Source of the DNA: Chitinophaga filiformis
Lineage (GTDB): Bacteria > Bacteroidota > Bacteroidia > Chitinophagales > Chitinophagaceae
Direction of reading: 5' to 3'
Length of the DNA: 64,000 nt
NCBI RefSeq assembly: GCF_900102545.1
Contig: NZ_FNBN01000001.1
Coordinates: 1,380,221 to 1,444,220, forward strand
Part shown: in pieces, positions 35,029-44,213 of the stretch
Layout of the letters: every line of letters starts with the position of its first letter
Numbering within the stretch: the first letter of the stretch is position 1
Position numbers and translations under genes: made by a program
Notes under the pieces: model-generated
What the model saw: the letters and a program-made list of their open reading frames with translations, nothing else
The model's database searches: none
Told to the model about the DNA's origin: nothing

Positions 35029-36126
35029 TTGTCCACAATTTCTACGCGCAAAACGATTCTGATAGTCCCGTTAGACTGGGGATTAGGACACGCCACCCGC
35101 GACATCCCGCTTATCCATGAATTATTAAACGCCGGTTGCAAGGTAGTTATTGCAGCAGAGGGCAAACACGCTTCACTTTTACAGCAGGAATTTCCGGAAC
35201 TCACCTTACTGCCGCTGCCCGGCTACCGTATTCAGTATACACAGAAGGGCTGGTTGTTTGGCTGGAAGATCATACAGCAGATCCCTCAGATCCTGAAAGC
35301 TATTAAGTATGAGCAGGAATGGCTGCAAAAAATGGTGAAAGAGCACCAGATTGACGCCGTTATCTCAGACAACCGCTTCGGCCTTTACCATAGTACCATC
35401 CCAACTGTTTTCATCTCTCATCAGCTATTGATCAAAACGCCTTTCGGTGGCATTATCGAAAAGGCCCTGCAGTGGCTGAACTACCGCTATATACGCCGGT
35501 ACAGCGCCTGCTGGATCCCTGATTATGCAGATGCCAACAACCTCTCGGGAATACTGGCACACCCTTCCGTATTGCCTCCCAATACGACTTACCTGGGATG
35601 CCTTAGCCGTTTTGAAGACCGGCCAAACATACCTCAACAGTATGATTTGCTGGTACTTATATCCGGCCCCGAGCCTCAGCGTTCTAACCTGGAGAAAATA
35701 GTGCTGGAACAGATCAAAACCCTGCCTCTCCGTGCGCTGATCGTGAGCGGTAAACCCGGCACCCCGGAAATGCAACAGATCACTCCCCGGGTACAGCAGG
35801 TGAACCACATGAACGCCAAAGACCTCAACGAGGCCATGCTGGCATCCAAAATGGTGCTAAGCCGTTCCGGTTATACCACCCTGATGGATCTGGTGAAGTT
35901 GAATAAAAAAGCGATCCTGATCCCTACACCCGGGCAGTCAGAACAGGAATACCTGGGCAGGTTCCTCATGAAGAAGGGATATTTCTATAACATACCTCAG
36001 CATGCTTTTAACCTGAAGGAAGCACTGGAGGCTGCGGAGAAGTTCGAGTTCAAATCATTTGAGCATGAGCAGGATATGGAGCAGTATAAGGGTGTGGTGA
36101 AGAAGTTTGTGGAGAGTCTGGGGTAA
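35029..36126 (+). CDS. MurG-like glycosyltransferase family protein
   Basis: 365 residues of GT-B type fold. N-terminus: ILIVPLDWGLGHATRDIPLIHEL, the glycine-rich loop of glycosyltransferase family 28/MurG-like proteins. The C-terminal half has VLSRSGYTTLMDLVKLNKKAI and IPTPGQSEQEYLG, typical of the UDP-sugar-binding domain of the family that includes archaeal MJ1255. The only plausible start is a TTG at 35029; no ATG lies before the conserved glycine loop. Substrate unknown; a role in cell-surface glycolipid or glycan synthesis is inferred. Confidence 0.82.
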   Translation: MSTISTRKTILIVPLDWGLGHATRDIPLIHELLNAGCKVVIAAEGKHASLLQQEFPELTLLPLPGYRIQYTQKGWLFGWKIIQQIPQILKAIKYEQEWLQKMVKEHQIDAVISDNRFGLYHSTIPTVFISHQLLIKTPFGGIIEKALQWLNYRYIRRYSACWIPDYADANNLSGILAHPSVLPPNTTYLGCLSRFEDRPNIPQQYDLLVLISGPEPQRSNLEKIVLEQIKTLPLRALIVSGKPGTPEMQQITPRVQQVNHMNAKDLNEAMLASKMVLSRSGYTTLMDLVKLNKKAILIPTPGQSEQEYLGRFLMKKGYFYNIPQHAFNLKEALEAAEKFEFKSFEHEQDMEQYKGVVKKFVESLG

Positions 36127-36483
36127 TTACTTACCCGCAGCCGCCTGCAATCCTTCCACCGTCTTCTTATCACTACCGACGAAGATCTGCTTTCCAATGA
36201 TAGCTACCGGCCTTTTCAAAAAGGTATACTCCTCAAGAATCAGGTCGCGGTAATCTTTTTCTGTGAGTTCCTTTTCGTGTAACCCCATTGGACGGTACTT
36301 CTGTGACCGGCGACTGAAAAGCGCCTCATAGCTTCCCGCCAGCTTATGCATCTCGTCGAGTTGTGCCGGCGTGATCTTTTCTGTCTTAATGTCCTGCAGT
36401 ACAAATCCGTTCTCTTTAGCGCTGATTTCTTCCAGGATGCGTTTGCAGGTACTGCAGGTAGATAAATGATATATTTTCTTCAT
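36127..36483 (-). CDS. ArsC/Spx family protein
   Basis: 118 residues; the ATG at 36483 begins MKKIYHLSTCSTCKRILEEI. It has the thioredoxin-like ArsC fold with a CSTC motif near residues 10-13, FSRRSQKYRPMGLHEKEL in the middle and the final FLKRPVAIIGKQIFVGSDKKTV. Arsenate reductases of this family have a single conserved cysteine and an arginine triad; this shorter form looks like the Spx/YffB-related branch. No ars genes are nearby, so arsenate reduction is not implied. Confidence 0.85.
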   Translation of the reverse strand: MKKIYHLSTCSTCKRILEEISAKENGFVLQDIKTEKITPAQLDEMHKLAGSYEALFSRRSQKYRPMGLHEKELTEKDYRDLILEEYTFLKRPVAIIGKQIFVGSDKKTVEGLQAAAGK

Positions 36484-36615
36484 GTCATTCCACTTTCGAC
36501 GCAAATATCTGCCGGCAAAAGGAACTTCCAAAATATCAGGCGCTCATTTCCGGAAACCGATCTTATCCAGGAGAGATAATCTGCATTTGTTTATACGTAA
36601 TTCATCATTGATAAT

Positions 36616-36623
36616 TACTTTTG
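36616..36623 (+). promoter_or_regulatory. TAnnTTTG box abutting the polA start codon
   Basis: TACTTTTG matches the Bacteroidota -7 consensus and ends four bases before the polA ATG, so a transcript from it would start at or next to the ATG. No -33 element at normal spacing was found (the nearest TTTG, 36586-36589, is 26 bases away). Confidence 0.35.
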
Positions 36624-36627
36624 GCGG

Positions 36628-39450
36628 ATGCAAAAGAAATTGTTTTTACTGGATGCAATGGCGCTGATCTATCGCGCGTACTATGCATTGATCAGAAATC
36701 CACGCCTCACCAGCACGGGCAGGAATACCAACGCACAGTTTGGATTTACCTCAACCTTGCTGGACCTTATCAATAAAGAAAAGCCTACTCATATCGCAGT
36801 TGCTTTTGATACACACGCCCCCACTGAAAGGCACTCCACTTTTGTCGACTATAAGGCTAACCGTATGGATGCTCCTGAAGACATCCTGGATTCCCTGGAC
36901 GATATAAAACGCATTATCACCGGCTTCAATATCCCTGTCGTGGAACTGGATGGCTACGAGGCTGACGACGTAATCGGTACCCTCGCCTGGCAGGCGGCCG
37001 ATGCCGGATTCAGCGTCTACATGGTGACGCCCGATAAAGACTACGGACAGCTGGTAAGAGAAAACGTGTTCATCTACAAACCTCCTTATATGGGTAACAA
37101 GGAGGAGATCATGGGGCCAAAAGAAGTTTGTGAAAAATGGCAGATCACCGATGTACACCAGGTAATAGATATCCTCGGACTCATGGGAGACGCGGTGGAT
37201 AACATCCCCGGTATCCCTGGCGTAGGAGAGAAGACCGCCATGAAACTGCTTTCCCAGTATGGCTCTGTGGAAGGTGTGATTGAGAACGCCGATAAGATTG
37301 GCGGTAAGATGGCGGAAAAGATCAAAGCCGGTGCGGAAAGCGCTATCCTTTCCAAACAACTGGCCACTATTATCACCGATGTACCAGTTAGCTTCCATGA
37401 AGAAAACTTCTGCATCAAAGCTCCCAATAAGGAGCAGCTGGCGGAGATCTTCACGGAGCTGGAATTTAAAACGCTCGGCAAACGTATACTCGGAGATGGG
37501 TTTGCCACAACTGCTGCCACAGAACCTGCCTCTCCGCCCAAAGCCCAGCTGGACCTGTTTGGCAACGAGATCCAGGGCGCTGTACCTCCTCCGACTGAGG
37601 AGCCACAGGAAGCACCGGTAAGTGTCCTGATCGCTGAAAAGAATATCAACAACACTCCCCATAATTATCAGCTGGCTGATACACCTGAGAAAAGGAAGGA
37701 ACTGCTGGCCACCTTATTACAACAGCAGGAAATCTCTTTCGATACCGAAACAACCGGTACTGATGCTAATGCTGTTGAACTGGTGGGCATGAGCTTCTCC
37801 TTCAAAGCAGGAGAGGGCTGGTATATCCCCGTGCCGGCAGACAGAACGCAGGCACAGGAAATAGTAGATAGTTTCCGTCCACTGTTCGATACCACCCATA
37901 TTCTCTTCATCGGTCAGAACATCAAGTATGATATGATCGTGCTGAAATGGTATGGTGTGGAAATCAAAGGACCAGTTTTCGATACGATGCTGGCCCACTA
38001 TCTCATAGAGCCGGAAGGCCGCCGTGGTATGGACCTGCTCAGCGCCCAATATCTGCAATACGAACCAGTGTCTATCGAGACCCTGATCGGTAAGAAAGGA
38101 AAAGGTCAGGGCAACATGCGGGATGTGGAGATCGAAAAGATCAAGGACTATGCTGCAGAAGATGCCGACATTACCCTCCAGCTGAAAGAGAAGTTTGCAC
38201 CATTACTGCCGCTGAAAGCAGTAGAAAAGGTATTCTATGAAGTAGAAAACCCGCTGGTGAAGGTGCTGACCGATATGGAATACGAGGGTATCTCCCTTGA
38301 TATACAGGCACTTTCTGACTACTCCCGCGAACTCGAAAAAGAGATCAAACGCGCAGAAGAAAGCGTATATACACAGGCGGGCGTCCGCTTCAACCTGGCT
38401 TCCCCCAAACAACTGGGAGAGGTGCTGTTTGAAAAACTGATGCTCGACCCTAAAGCGAAAAAGACACGAACGGGACAATATGCTACCGGCGAAGATGTGC
38501 TGGCGAAGCTTTCCAATAAACACCAGATCGTGGAAGACATCCTGGTATTTCGTGAACTGAGCAAGCTGAAATCCACTTACGTGGATGCGCTTCCCCTGAT
38601 GCTGAACAAGCGTACAAACCGTGTGCATACTTCTTACAACCAGGCAGTAGCAGTGACCGGGCGTCTCAGTTCCAACAATCCTAACCTGCAGAACATTCCT
38701 ATCCGTACAGACAGAGGACGTGAAGTACGTAAGGCTTTTGTGGCCCGGAATGAGGAATATGTATTACTGTCTGCCGACTATTCACAGATCGAGCTGCGTA
38801 TTATTGCGGCTATCAGCGAAGATGTGCATATGATCGAGGCTTTCCGTGGAGGACTGGACATTCACGCCGCTACCGCAGCAAAAGTGTACGGCGTGGAGCT
38901 GACAGATGTAACGCCAGACATGCGCCGCAATGCCAAGAGTGTGAACTTCGGTATCATCTACGGTGTGAGTGCCTTCGGTCTGTCTGAAAATCTGGGCATT
39001 GCCAGGAGCGAGGCGAAAACACTGATTGACAACTACTTTACACAGTATCCGTCTATCAAACAGTACATGGACAACCAGATAAAATCCGCACAACTGAATG
39101 GTTATGTGGAAACAATGCTGGGCCGCAAGCGCTGGCTGAAGGATATCAACTCCTCCAATGCAGTGGTGAGAGGTTACGCGGAACGAAATGCCATCAACAT
39201 GCCGATACAGGGTACTGCTGCCGACATGATCAAACTTGCCATGATCTCCATCCATAAAAAGCTGAAACAGGAGAACCTCCGTTCCCGCATGATCCTCCAG
39301 GTACATGATGAGTTGGTCTTCGATGTACACAAAGACGAGATAGAACTGATCAAACCTCTGATAGAGGAGGGAATGCGTAATGCATTGCCACTGACGGTTC
39401 CCGTTGACGTTGAAATCGGTACCGGCGCCAACTGGCTGGAGGCGCATTAA
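36628..39450 (+). CDS. polA: DNA polymerase I
   Basis: 940-residue repair and replication polymerase with all three domains. The 5'-3' exonuclease (1-290) has LLDAMALIYRAYYAL, GYEADDVIGTLAW and IPGIPGVGEKTAMKLL. The 3'-5' proofreading exonuclease has its DxE motif intact (SFDTETTGTD, near 371). The polymerase (about 540-940) has LLSADYSQIELRIIA, RRNAKSVNFGIIYG and LQVHDELVFDV (near 891). Proofreading therefore looks active. It is transcribed alone and followed by a terminator. Confidence 0.97.
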   Translation: MQKKLFLLDAMALIYRAYYALIRNPRLTSTGRNTNAQFGFTSTLLDLINKEKPTHIAVAFDTHAPTERHSTFVDYKANRMDAPEDILDSLDDIKRIITGFNIPVVELDGYEADDVIGTLAWQAADAGFSVYMVTPDKDYGQLVRENVFIYKPPYMGNKEEIMGPKEVCEKWQITDVHQVIDILGLMGDAVDNIPGIPGVGEKTAMKLLSQYGSVEGVIENADKIGGKMAEKIKAGAESAILSKQLATIITDVPVSFHEENFCIKAPNKEQLAEIFTELEFKTLGKRILGDGFATTAATEPASPPKAQLDLFGNEIQGAVPPPTEEPQEAPVSVLIAEKNINNTPHNYQLADTPEKRKELLATLLQQQEISFDTETTGTDANAVELVGMSFSFKAGEGWYIPVPADRTQAQEIVDSFRPLFDTTHILFIGQNIKYDMIVLKWYGVEIKGPVFDTMLAHYLIEPEGRRGMDLLSAQYLQYEPVSIETLIGKKGKGQGNMRDVEIEKIKDYAAEDADITLQLKEKFAPLLPLKAVEKVFYEVENPLVKVLTDMEYEGISLDIQALSDYSRELEKEIKRAEESVYTQAGVRFNLASPKQLGEVLFEKLMLDPKAKKTRTGQYATGEDVLAKLSNKHQIVEDILVFRELSKLKSTYVDALPLMLNKRTNRVHTSYNQAVAVTGRLSSNNPNLQNIPIRTDRGREVRKAFVARNEEYVLLSADYSQIELRIIAAISEDVHMIEAFRGGLDIHAATAAKVYGVELTDVTPDMRRNAKSVNFGIIYGVSAFGLSENLGIARSEAKTLIDNYFTQYPSIKQYMDNQIKSAQLNGYVETMLGRKRWLKDINSSNAVVRGYAERNAINMPIQGTAADMIKLAMISIHKKLKQENLRSRMILQVHDELVFDVHKDEIELIKPLIEEGMRNALPLTVPVDVEIGTGANWLEAH

Positions 39451-39481
39451 CGCTAATCAGGTTAGATCTTAAATAATTAAT

Positions 39482-39528
39482 AACCAGGGACTAAAGCGCT
39501 ATCATTGCGTGCCAGTTCCTGGTTTTTT
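39482..39528 (+). terminator. Terminator after polA
   Basis: Stem AACCAGGGA with TTCCTGGTT (one G-U pair), a loop of about 25 bases, then TTTT. Confidence 0.7.
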
Positions 39529-39683
39529 GATCAATTACATTACACGTACAATATCCTCCCGGGATGCTATATTGAATCACCCCCGTAACACCATTGCAGC
39601 TACTATATTTCCTGCTGATAATTAGTAATTTTTCCCTTGCCCGCCCTATTGTGTTTTCAAAAATCGTTTACTAGCTTTCGCCC

Positions 39684-40205
39684 ATGATCCTGACACCTCG
39701 CCTTCAATTATTACCATGTACCCTGCAGTATTTTGAAGCACTGTTACAGGGAGAAGAGGTATTGGGTGAACTGCTGAACATCCATATCCCCGAATCCTGG
39801 ACAGAGTTTCCGGAAGTGATACTTGTAGCATACGACAAACTCCGTAATGACCCCAGCATGTTAGGCTGGTTCTTTTACCTGGTGATACACCAGGAAGACA
39901 AATGCCTTATGGGCGCCGGTGGATTTAAAGGGCGTCCCGACCGGAACGGTACCGTAGAAATTGGATATGAAATCTCTTCGCCTTACCGCGAGCATGGTTA
40001 TGGCACGGAGCTGACCCAGGCCTTGGTCCGTTTTGCGTTTAACCATTCCTATGTGAACAAAGTAATCGCCCATACCGAAGAGGAATATAATGCAGCCGTG
40101 AAAGTGCTTCAGAAATCAGGTATGCACTTCGTAGGAGAGGCCCCTGAACAACTGTGGAAGTGGGAGATATCCCGGGAGGAATATTTGGCCATAGCGTTAA
40201 AATAA
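39684..40205 (+). CDS. GNAT family N-acetyltransferase
   Basis: 173 residues of RimL-like fold. MILTPRLQLLPCTLQYFEALL at the start, the central VEIGYEISSPYREHGYGTELTQALVRFAF with the acetyl-CoA loop, and NKVIAHTEEEYNAAVKVLQKSGMHFVGE toward the end. The insertion around PESWTEFPEVILVAYDKLRNDP resembles a Bacteroidota/Bacillus branch of unknown substrate. Transcribed alone. Confidence 0.88.
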   Translation: MILTPRLQLLPCTLQYFEALLQGEEVLGELLNIHIPESWTEFPEVILVAYDKLRNDPSMLGWFFYLVIHQEDKCLMGAGGFKGRPDRNGTVEIGYEISSPYREHGYGTELTQALVRFAFNHSYVNKVIAHTEEEYNAAVKVLQKSGMHFVGEAPEQLWKWEISREEYLAIALK

Positions 40206-40370
40206 CAATCCCGCACCCTCACACCCTGATTACTGTGCACCCGGAAGATTGTGTTAACGCCATCCTGCAATCTATTGCAACTCCCATTCATCAATCTTTA
40301 CCCATTAAGAATGACTGTTTTAGCTTAGATTCGGCCATTTATTTTTCAAATATATCCAAACCTAGTTACA

Positions 40371-41513
40371 ATGAAGACATGGGCACTTTGCCTTGCCGCT
40401 TTTTGCTCCACAGCGGCTATCGCACAAACAACCAATAAAGAAGGCAGTAACTACAAGTTCACTGTTATTAAGAACCTCGATGCTGGTGATGTAGAAAACC
40501 AAGGCAATACCGGTACTTGCTGGTCCTTCTCAGGACTTTCCTTTTTCCAGGCCGAAGCGCTTCGTATAGGGAAGGGCAAGAATATTAACCTCAGCGAGAT
40601 GTATGTAGTAAGAAAAATGTATCCCCTGAAAGCATCTAACTATGTACGCATGCATGGTAAGGCCAATTTCGGTGAGGGCGGTGGATTTCCCGACGATTTG
40701 CTCTGCCTCCGTGAATATGGTCTCGTACCGCAAAGTGTATACGACGGTAATCGTGTAAAAACTTACAATCATGCCGAAATGACATCCATCCTCGATGGTA
40801 TGGTGAAGAAGATCGGTGCTACCGAATCTGTCATCAACCCTAACTGGAGTAAAGCCGTTGACGGTGTATTGAACGCCTACATTGGCGACGCTCCTGAAAA
40901 GTTCGAGTACAACGGTAAGAGCTACACCCCTAAAACTTTCGCAAAGGAGCTGGGCCTCGATGCGGATGATTATGTAATGATCACCTCTTTCACACATCAT
41001 CCTTACTATCAGCAGTTTGTGCTGGAAGTTCCGGACAACTGGAATTGGGATAAAATGTACAATGTTCCCCTGAACGACCTGACCACCATCACAGAAAACG
41101 CTATCCAGAACGGTTACACTGTTGCCTGGGCTTCTGATGTAAGCGAAAAAGGTTTCAACTTCGCACAGGGTCTGGCAATCGTTCCTGATGTTGCAAACCT
41201 TACTCCTGATCAGCTGTCAAAAGCATTCACTGAGCCTGTAAAAGAGTTGACTATCACTCCGGAGATCCGTCAGCAGGCTTTTGATAATTACGAGACGCAG
41301 GATGATCATGGAATGCACATTGTAGGTATGGCGAAAGACGCAAACGGGAAAGTTTTCTTCCGTGTGAAGAACTCCTGGGGAACTGCTAATCCTGGTAGCG
41401 GATACTTCTACGCTTCCGAACCGTTCTTTGCTTACAAGACTACCAGCATTATGCTGAACAAAAAAGCAATTCCAGCAGATATTGCGAAGAAGTTAGGGAT
41501 CAAACAGTCTTAA
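40371..41513 (+). CDS. Secreted C1 family peptidase (bleomycin hydrolase/PepC-like)
   Basis: 380 residues with signal peptide (WALCLAAFCSTAAIAQ), so exported, unlike cytosolic PepC. The papain-fold catalytic set is complete: NQGNTGTCWSFSG (C50), DDHGMHIVGMAKD (histidine near 314) and VKNSWG (asparagine near 336). Sequences such as LSEMYVVRKMYPLKASNYVRMHGKANFGEGG are typical of BLH/PepC. It ends at a terminator before the unassigned region. Confidence 0.92.
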   Translation: MKTWALCLAAFCSTAAIAQTTNKEGSNYKFTVIKNLDAGDVENQGNTGTCWSFSGLSFFQAEALRIGKGKNINLSEMYVVRKMYPLKASNYVRMHGKANFGEGGGFPDDLLCLREYGLVPQSVYDGNRVKTYNHAEMTSILDGMVKKIGATESVINPNWSKAVDGVLNAYIGDAPEKFEYNGKSYTPKTFAKELGLDADDYVMITSFTHHPYYQQFVLEVPDNWNWDKMYNVPLNDLTTITENAIQNGYTVAWASDVSEKGFNFAQGLAIVPDVANLTPDQLSKAFTEPVKELTITPEIRQQAFDNYETQDDHGMHIVGMAKDANGKVFFRVKNSWGTANPGSGYFYASEPFFAYKTTSIMLNKKAIPADIAKKLGIKQS

Positions 41514-41534
41514 TTCATCTTTCTTTTTATAGTA

Positions 41535-41568
41535 GCGGCTGTCTCGTTTTGAGGCAGCCGTTTTTATT
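41535..41568 (+). terminator. Rho-independent terminator of the C1 peptidase gene
   Basis: Stem CGGCTGTCTC with GAGGCAGCCG (one G-U pair), loop GTTTT, then TTTTTATTTT. Confidence 0.85.
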
Positions 41569-41976
41569 TTACTTGCGTTTTAAGAGTCTCTAAAGGTGCC
41601 TCCTTTTGTAAGTTGGGGATACTGCGCCGGTTTGGACCGCACACTTCATGGTAGGGGAGCCTCTTATCATGGAGAGTATAAAATTGGCGTTCACAAAAAG
41701 AATAGCCGTTCACTTATCAAGTAGTATGCAAGCCATTGACTAAATCAATCAGCTTCTGGGAAGAGCTGCACTTACCGATAGTAGGAGGCGGACGAGGACA
41801 TGGGTGACTCTTCGATCCAGTTGGTATATCCATCTAATTGACGCCATCAATGGGTAAGCTTTGAAAGTAAGAGCGCTTACAAACCGGCAGAAATTACAAT
41901 CCAATAGTGATATACATCAGGATTAGGCTAAGGCCGTAACAGCACCCGGCTTTCTATACGTGGACCACTTGAATCC

Positions 41977-42138
41977 AGACGGGGTTCAGGTGGAGACTAC
42001 TGGCCTAAGTTGTTTGAAGCCGCTGATACGACCCACCAGGGGTTTAATAAATAACCAAAAGCTCAATACGACTTTCCAATGCCTAATCTTCCGAAGCTTC
42101 AAAGAACTCAGCCAGTGGTCCCACCTGAAAACCCCCGT
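41977..42138. repeat. Imperfect inverted repeat of about 50 bp
   Basis: Left arm 41977-42025 (GACGGGGTTCAGGTGGAGAC and onward) and right arm 42088-42138. Read on the minus strand, the right arm gives GACGGGGGTTTTCAGGTGGG and continues ACTGGC, then AGTT and TTTGAAGC, matching the left arm with a few substitutions and a short indel. The left arm also contains a smaller hairpin with the CCACTTGAATCC just upstream of it. Confidence 0.65.
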
Positions 42139-42247
42139 CGTATGTCCCTTTTTTATCTCCAAAAACATCCTTGCCAAAGTCAAGTATCAATATTTCACAC
42201 AGTAACTTTCCCCTGCTTTGATACCCAACGCAGCCCGCTAAAAGCAT
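42083..42247 (-). CDS. Doubtful 54-codon frame in the unassigned region
   Basis: A minus-strand frame from ATG at 42247 to TAG. It begins MLLAGC and ends FEASED; its 3' half is the right arm of the inverted repeat. Composition is protein-like but there is no family match, and the start lies in AT-rich DNA. It may be a pseudogene end. Confidence 0.2.
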   Translation of the reverse strand: MLLAGCVGYQSRGKLLCEILILDFGKDVFGDKKGTYDGGFQVGPLAEFFEASED

Positions 42248-42409
42248 CCTCTATAAACAATAAAAACTGGAGTATTTACATTTAAAAAAGAAGAGGTTTC
42301 CTGCTCAAAAATTTAATTGACCGAAGCAATTAATTTAATTGACACAGTCATACATAATAGAAAAAACGCAATACAGCAAAGGATTTACAAACAAAACAAG
42401 CAGCAAGCA

Positions 42410-42757
42410 TCACTTGCCTTCGAGACGCTGCGCCTCCTGATAAGTCCCCAGTCTCACCTTCACCGGCAACTGCGTCTGCTTCTCCCAATTCCACTCCTTT
42501 TTACAGAAAAAACCAAAATGTTGCTGATAGTAATCATTTGGTGCAAGAGGAGATTTTGCAGCAGACATCCCCCTGTTTTCCGTAACCTGAAATGAGGATA
42601 AATACACCGGCGCCACCACCTCTTTAGGAGTAGCAAGCCACAACTTACTTGACTTCGTCAAAGGATAAAGCGGCGCTACTGCTATCTTGTTCTGCGCAGA
42701 TAGATGCGACAGGCAAGTAAATGTGATCAATCCCAATATGGACAATATTTTCTTCAT
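42410..42757 (-). CDS. Hypothetical exported protein
   Basis: 115 residues with a signal peptide (MKKILSILGLITFTCLSHLSAQ). The mature ~93 residues include KLWLATPKEVVAPVYLSSF and an aromatic stretch YYQQHFGFFCKKEWNWEK. No family recognised. It starts 11 bases downstream of the threonylcarbamoyl-AMP synthase gene and is probably co-transcribed with it. Confidence 0.65.
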   Translation of the reverse strand: MKKILSILGLITFTCLSHLSAQNKIAVAPLYPLTKSSKLWLATPKEVVAPVYLSSFQVTENRGMSAAKSPLAPNDYYQQHFGFFCKKEWNWEKQTQLPVKVRLGTYQEAQRLEGK

Positions 42758-42768
42758 AAGATATTCAT

Positions 42769-43386
42769 TTATACCAATGCCTCCCAGCTACCCGCACCTT
42801 CCCTTATCAGTTCCGGCTCATCACCAGTGCAATCTACAACAGTAGAAAAGGTCAAACCTCCCAGACCACCATCCACAACAATGTCCACGATCTTCCCAAA
42901 CTTCTCATGAATGATCTCCGGATCCGTATATTCCTCTACGTATTGATCCACCGGAAGGGACGTGCTCATTACAGGATTGCCCAACTCTTTTACGATAGCC
43001 CTGCATATATTATTATCGGGAACACGGATACCGACAGTATCCTTTTTGGCCTTTAACATACGCGGCACCGCCCGGCTGGCTGGCAGGATGAAGGTGTAAG
43101 GGCCGGGTAAGGCTTTTTTCAGCATACGGAAGGTAGGCGTATCCACACTCTTTGCATAGTCTGACAAATGGCTCAGGTCATAACAGATAAAAGAGAACTG
43201 TGCTTTGGCCGGGTTAATATGTTTGATCTGGCAGATCCTTTCCACAGCCTTATGCTGACAGATATCACAGCCCATACCATATACAGTATCGGTAGGATAG
43301 ATGATCACACCACCGTCTTTCAAACACTCTACAATCGTTTTTAAATGACGGGGATTCGGATTGTCTGGATGTAAGGTTAAGAGCAT
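42769..43386 (-). CDS. L-threonylcarbamoyladenylate synthase family protein (Sua5/YciO/TsaC)
   Basis: 205 residues with the YrdC fold: IIYPTDTVYGMGCDI (nucleotide-binding KR/S-T loop region), a central LPGPYTFILPAS and DTVGIRVPDN, then VMSTSLPVDQYVEEYTDPEII. The family makes threonylcarbamoyl-AMP for t6A modification of tRNA; this one resembles the YciO branch, whose members may not be the primary TsaC enzyme. No tsaD or tsaB is nearby. Confidence 0.9.
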   Translation of the reverse strand: MLLTLHPDNPNPRHLKTIVECLKDGGVIIYPTDTVYGMGCDICQHKAVERICQIKHINPAKAQFSFICYDLSHLSDYAKSVDTPTFRMLKKALPGPYTFILPASRAVPRMLKAKKDTVGIRVPDNNICRAIVKELGNPVMSTSLPVDQYVEEYTDPEIIHEKFGKIVDIVVDGGLGGLTFSTVVDCTGDEPELIREGAGSWEALV

Positions 43387-43497
43387 ACTACAAATTTACG
43401 AAACTACTCGGGGAAGCCGTCCCAATTTCCAGGCCAACACATTTTCCACATTAAATAATCTTACTATCTTTCCAACCAATTTGCAAAACAGATCTGG

Positions 43498-44211
43498 ATG
43501 AATTTAAAAGGGATTGTTCCGAGAACCTGGAGAAGGCTGAAAAAGATTGCACTCATTCTATTCATTGCGCAATTCGTTTACATTATAATATTAAAGTGGG
43601 TCAATCCTCCGATCACCCTTACCATGATATCCTCCTGGTTTAGCCTCATCGGAACAGATAAACATTTCCATAAGACCTGGGCAGACTATGATGAGATCTC
43701 TCAGCATGCCAAGCTGGCAGTATTAGCCAGTGAGGATCAGCTGTTCCCGGACCATAATGGTTTTGATTTTAAGTCCATCGAGAAGGCCATGAAACATAAT
43801 CAGAAAAGTAAAAAGATCCGGGGCGCCAGCACTATCAGTCAGCAGGTAGCTAAAAATGTGTTCCTCTGGCAGGGACGCAGCTGGATACGCAAGGGACTGG
43901 AGGTCTATTTTACTTTTATGATCGAAAAGATCTGGGGCAAAGAAAGGATCCTTGAAATGTATCTGAATGTGGCCCAGACAGGTGATGGTATCTTTGGGGT
44001 AGAAGCGGCGGCACAACAATATTATCATAAAAGCGCGGCCAGCCTGAATCGTGAACAGGCCGCCATGATTGCTGCATGCCTTCCGAATCCGATAAAATAT
44101 ACGGTAACTCCTCCGGCTCGTATTACATCTTACCGCCAGCGGAAAATATTACAACAGATGCGGTTCATTGCGCCAGACCCGGATATCTCTGAACTGGTGA
44201 GCAGCAAATAA
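43498..44211 (+). CDS. mtgA: Monofunctional biosynthetic peptidoglycan transglycosylase
   Basis: 237 residues. One N-terminal membrane helix (about 16-32) and a GT51 domain with catalytic glutamate E79 in VLASEDQLFPDHNGFDF, then GASTISQQVAKNVFLW, RKGLEVYFTFMIEKIWGKERILEMYLN and FGVEAAAQQYYHKSA. There is no transpeptidase domain. It polymerises lipid II glycan chains at the membrane. The stop is three bases from the convergent kinase gene. Confidence 0.95.
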   Translation: MNLKGIVPRTWRRLKKIALILFIAQFVYIIILKWVNPPITLTMISSWFSLIGTDKHFHKTWADYDEISQHAKLAVLASEDQLFPDHNGFDFKSIEKAMKHNQKSKKIRGASTISQQVAKNVFLWQGRSWIRKGLEVYFTFMIEKIWGKERILEMYLNVAQTGDGIFGVEAAAQQYYHKSAASLNREQAAMIAACLPNPIKYTVTPPARITSYRQRKILQQMRFIAPDPDISELVSSK

Positions 44212-44213
44212 TA

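Larger units (their letters stand above)
41569..42409. other. Unassigned, stop-interrupted region
   Basis: About 840 bases without a recognisable intact gene. Short frames such as one reading INQLLGRAALTDSRRRTRTW are broken by stops. At 41977-42030 and 42088-42138 there is an imperfect inverted repeat. Read toward each other, the two arms end in similar short peptides (LFEAADTT and FFEASED) before stop codons. The right end (42160-42409) is more AT-rich. A decayed mobile element or foreign remnant fits, but I cannot name a family. Confidence 0.4.

Noticed and set aside
41569..42409. Group II intron, retron or CRISPR-like array in the unassigned region
   Set aside because: No reverse transcriptase frame, no intron domain V-like element, and no regularly spaced direct repeats were found by eye.
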